From NCBI GenBank assembly GCA_021827225.1, contig JAKAXG010000256.1, positions 1 to 6,491 on the forward strand: a DNA stretch of 6,491 bases, written 5' to 3'. Position numbers and translations under genes: made by a program. Source of the stretch: Actinomycetes bacterium. Lineage in GTDB: Bacteria; Actinomycetota; Acidimicrobiia; Acidimicrobiales; Palsa-688. Below are positions 6,016 through 6,491 of this stretch, one piece after another. The notes below the pieces were generated by a model. It saw only the letters and a program-made list of their open reading frames with translations, did not search any database and was not told the DNA's origin. Positions within the stretch are counted from its first letter, which is position 1. Every line of letters begins with the position of its first letter.

Positions 6016-6029
6016 CGGTCGAACGGCCC
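6016..6029 (-). promoter_or_regulatory. second, weaker DosR/DevR-like site
   Basis: CGGTCGAACGGCCC matches seven of the eight fixed positions of GGGNCNNNNGNCCC and shares CGGCCCTA with the first box. The two centres are 43 bp apart, close to four helical turns, so two dimers would sit on the same DNA face. DosR-controlled promoters often have such a strong and weak pair. Alone the site would not be convincing. Confidence 0.35.
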
Positions 6030-6125
6030 TACCGGCGCCGGTGGGGACAACCGACGATCGAGTGGTAACTCACGAGGGTGAGCGCCCGCCGCCCGGTTTC
6101 CCGTTCAGGCACCTCGCGGTGGGTC

Positions 6126-6133
6126 GAGAGGGG
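6126..6133 (+). promoter_or_regulatory. ribosome-binding site of the 51-aa gene
   Basis: GAGAGGGG lies 8 nt before ATG 6142, a good distance for a Shine-Dalgarno sequence. It is one of the main reasons for calling this short gene. Confidence 0.6.
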
Positions 6134-6141
6134 TGTGGGCC

Positions 6142-6297
6142 ATGTACATGTTTCTCGTGCTGCCGGTGCTGCTGCTGGTCGGCGTGCTGGTCGTCTTCCT
6201 GCCGGTGGTCCCCGTGGTGCTGGTGGCGCTGATCGGGGTGCTCCTCTACCGGGTAGCCGTCCGCGACCATCTACCGCACGGGCTCAACCGGCACTGA
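6142..6297 (+). CDS. small membrane protein, 51 aa, hypothetical
   Basis: This short gene has a well-placed ribosome-binding site, ATG start, G/C-rich third positions and a TGA stop at 6295-6297. The product is almost wholly hydrophobic from residue 3 to 36 (valine- and leucine-rich), followed by the charged tail YRVAVRDHLPHGLNRH. It could be one long transmembrane helix with a cytoplasmic basic C-terminus, or a helical hairpin turning at PVVP (21-24). It is transcribed divergently from satP across the region holding the DosR-like sites and convergently with the ABC ATPase gene. I recognise no family. Small hydrophobic proteins of this kind can be subunits or regulators of membrane complexes, but nothing here shows which. 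ATG 6148 is an alternative start. Confidence 0.65.
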   Translation: MYMFLVLPVLLLVGVLVVFLPVVPVVLVALIGVLLYRVAVRDHLPHGLNRH

Positions 6298-6322
6298 CGC
6301 CGACAACAGGGTGGGGGTCCGA

Positions 6323-6346
6323 CGGCTGACGCCGCCGGGTCAGTCG
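6323..6346 (+). terminator. hairpin between converging small gene and ABC ATPase gene
   Basis: CGGCTGAC (6323-6330) pairs with GTCAGTCG (6339-6346), an 8-bp stem with one G-U pair and an 8-base loop GCCGCCGG. It begins 26 bases after the stop of the 51-aa gene and overlaps the stop codon of the ABC ATPase. It fits a plus-strand terminator best, since the G-U pair becomes C-A on the other strand. No U-tract follows. Confidence 0.4.
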
Positions 6347-6491
6347 CGGATGGCGATTCCCGTCTCGGGATCGAAGAACTGCATCCGTTCGGTGTCGACG
6401 GAGAACCGCCCCCGGGTCCCGGGCTTCATCCGCGAGCGGGGGTCGACCCGGGCCACGCCTTCGCCGCCCTGGATCAGCTGCTTCTCCTCCT
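6340..6491 (-). CDS. ABC transporter ATP-binding protein, MalK/UgpC type, C-terminal end (partial)
   Basis: Only the last 49 codons are present; the gene runs off the window edge. The peptide contains GVARVDPRSRMKPGTRGRF, VDTERMQFFDPETGIAIRD and a TGA stop. The pattern (A-x-V-D-P-R-x-x-x-x-P-G, then V-D-x-x-R-x-x-F-F-D-P-E-T-G-x-A-I) is the C-terminal TOBE/regulatory domain ending of MalK, UgpC and MsmX-type ATPases. These energise import of sugars, glycerol-3-phosphate and similar solutes by binding-protein-dependent ABC systems. The nucleotide-binding domain and the partner permeases are outside the window, so the substrate is unknown. Confidence 0.88.
   Translation of the reverse strand, partial: EEKQLIQGGEGVARVDPRSRMKPGTRGRFSVDTERMQFFDPETGIAIRD

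Noticed and set aside
6141..6150. Perfect palindrome CATGTACATG at the start of the 51-aa gene, considered as an operator
   Set aside because: It follows from the codons Met-Tyr-Met after a C, and only 10 bp match. There is no second copy nearby to support a binding site.
6295..6334. Direct repeat TGACGCCG at 6295-6302 and 6327-6334
   Set aside because: It is an eight-base match overlapping a stop codon and a hairpin arm; chance is the simplest explanation and nothing suggests an attachment site.

Overview
The window is GC-rich (G/C at most third codon positions) and looks like a chromosomal segment of a high-GC Gram-positive, most likely an actinobacterium. Pointers are a tRNA-Asp/tRNA-Phe pair, as found in mycobacteria and relatives, GTG starts, terminators without U-tracts, actinobacterial-type AI-2E-family and SatP proteins, and a sequence matching the actinobacterial DosR/DevR box. 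No transposase, integrase, CRISPR array or phage gene is visible. I cannot name a genus from sequence reading alone.

Layout. Positions 1-138 hold the 3' end of a tRNA (probably Asp), a complete tRNA-Phe(GAA) one base later, and a hairpin that may end the tRNA transcript. After about 260 bases with no supported gene comes a plus-strand block: an unrecognised 191-aa protein (398-973), a seven- to eight-helix AI-2E-family permease (1214-2323) and a GTG-initiated short-chain dehydrogenase/reductase (2409-3194). This block meets a minus-strand operon head to head. That operon is a SatP-type acetate/carboxylate transporter (5165-5851) followed after 10 bp by a propionyl-CoA synthetase-type acyl-CoA synthetase (3226-5154). 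Upstream of satP lies a 290-bp divergent control region, then a 51-aa plus-strand membrane-protein gene (6142-6297). The window ends inside the last 49 codons of a MalK/UgpC-type ABC transporter ATPase on the minus strand (6340-6491).

How the genes work together. SatP would bring acetate or a related short carboxylate across the membrane, and the PrpE-type ligase would trap it as acyl-CoA, so the pair forms an uptake-and-activation module for short-chain acids. The most interesting observation is in its control region. TAGGGACTTCCGGCCCTA (5971-5988) matches every conserved position of the DosR/DevR core GGGNCNNNNGNCCC, and a second site with seven of eight conserved positions is centred 43 bp away, about four helical turns. 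If real, this would put short-chain acid uptake, and perhaps the divergent 51-aa membrane protein, under a hypoxia/NO/CO-type dormancy regulator. The AI-2E permease, the reductase and the hypothetical protein show no clear functional link to that module.
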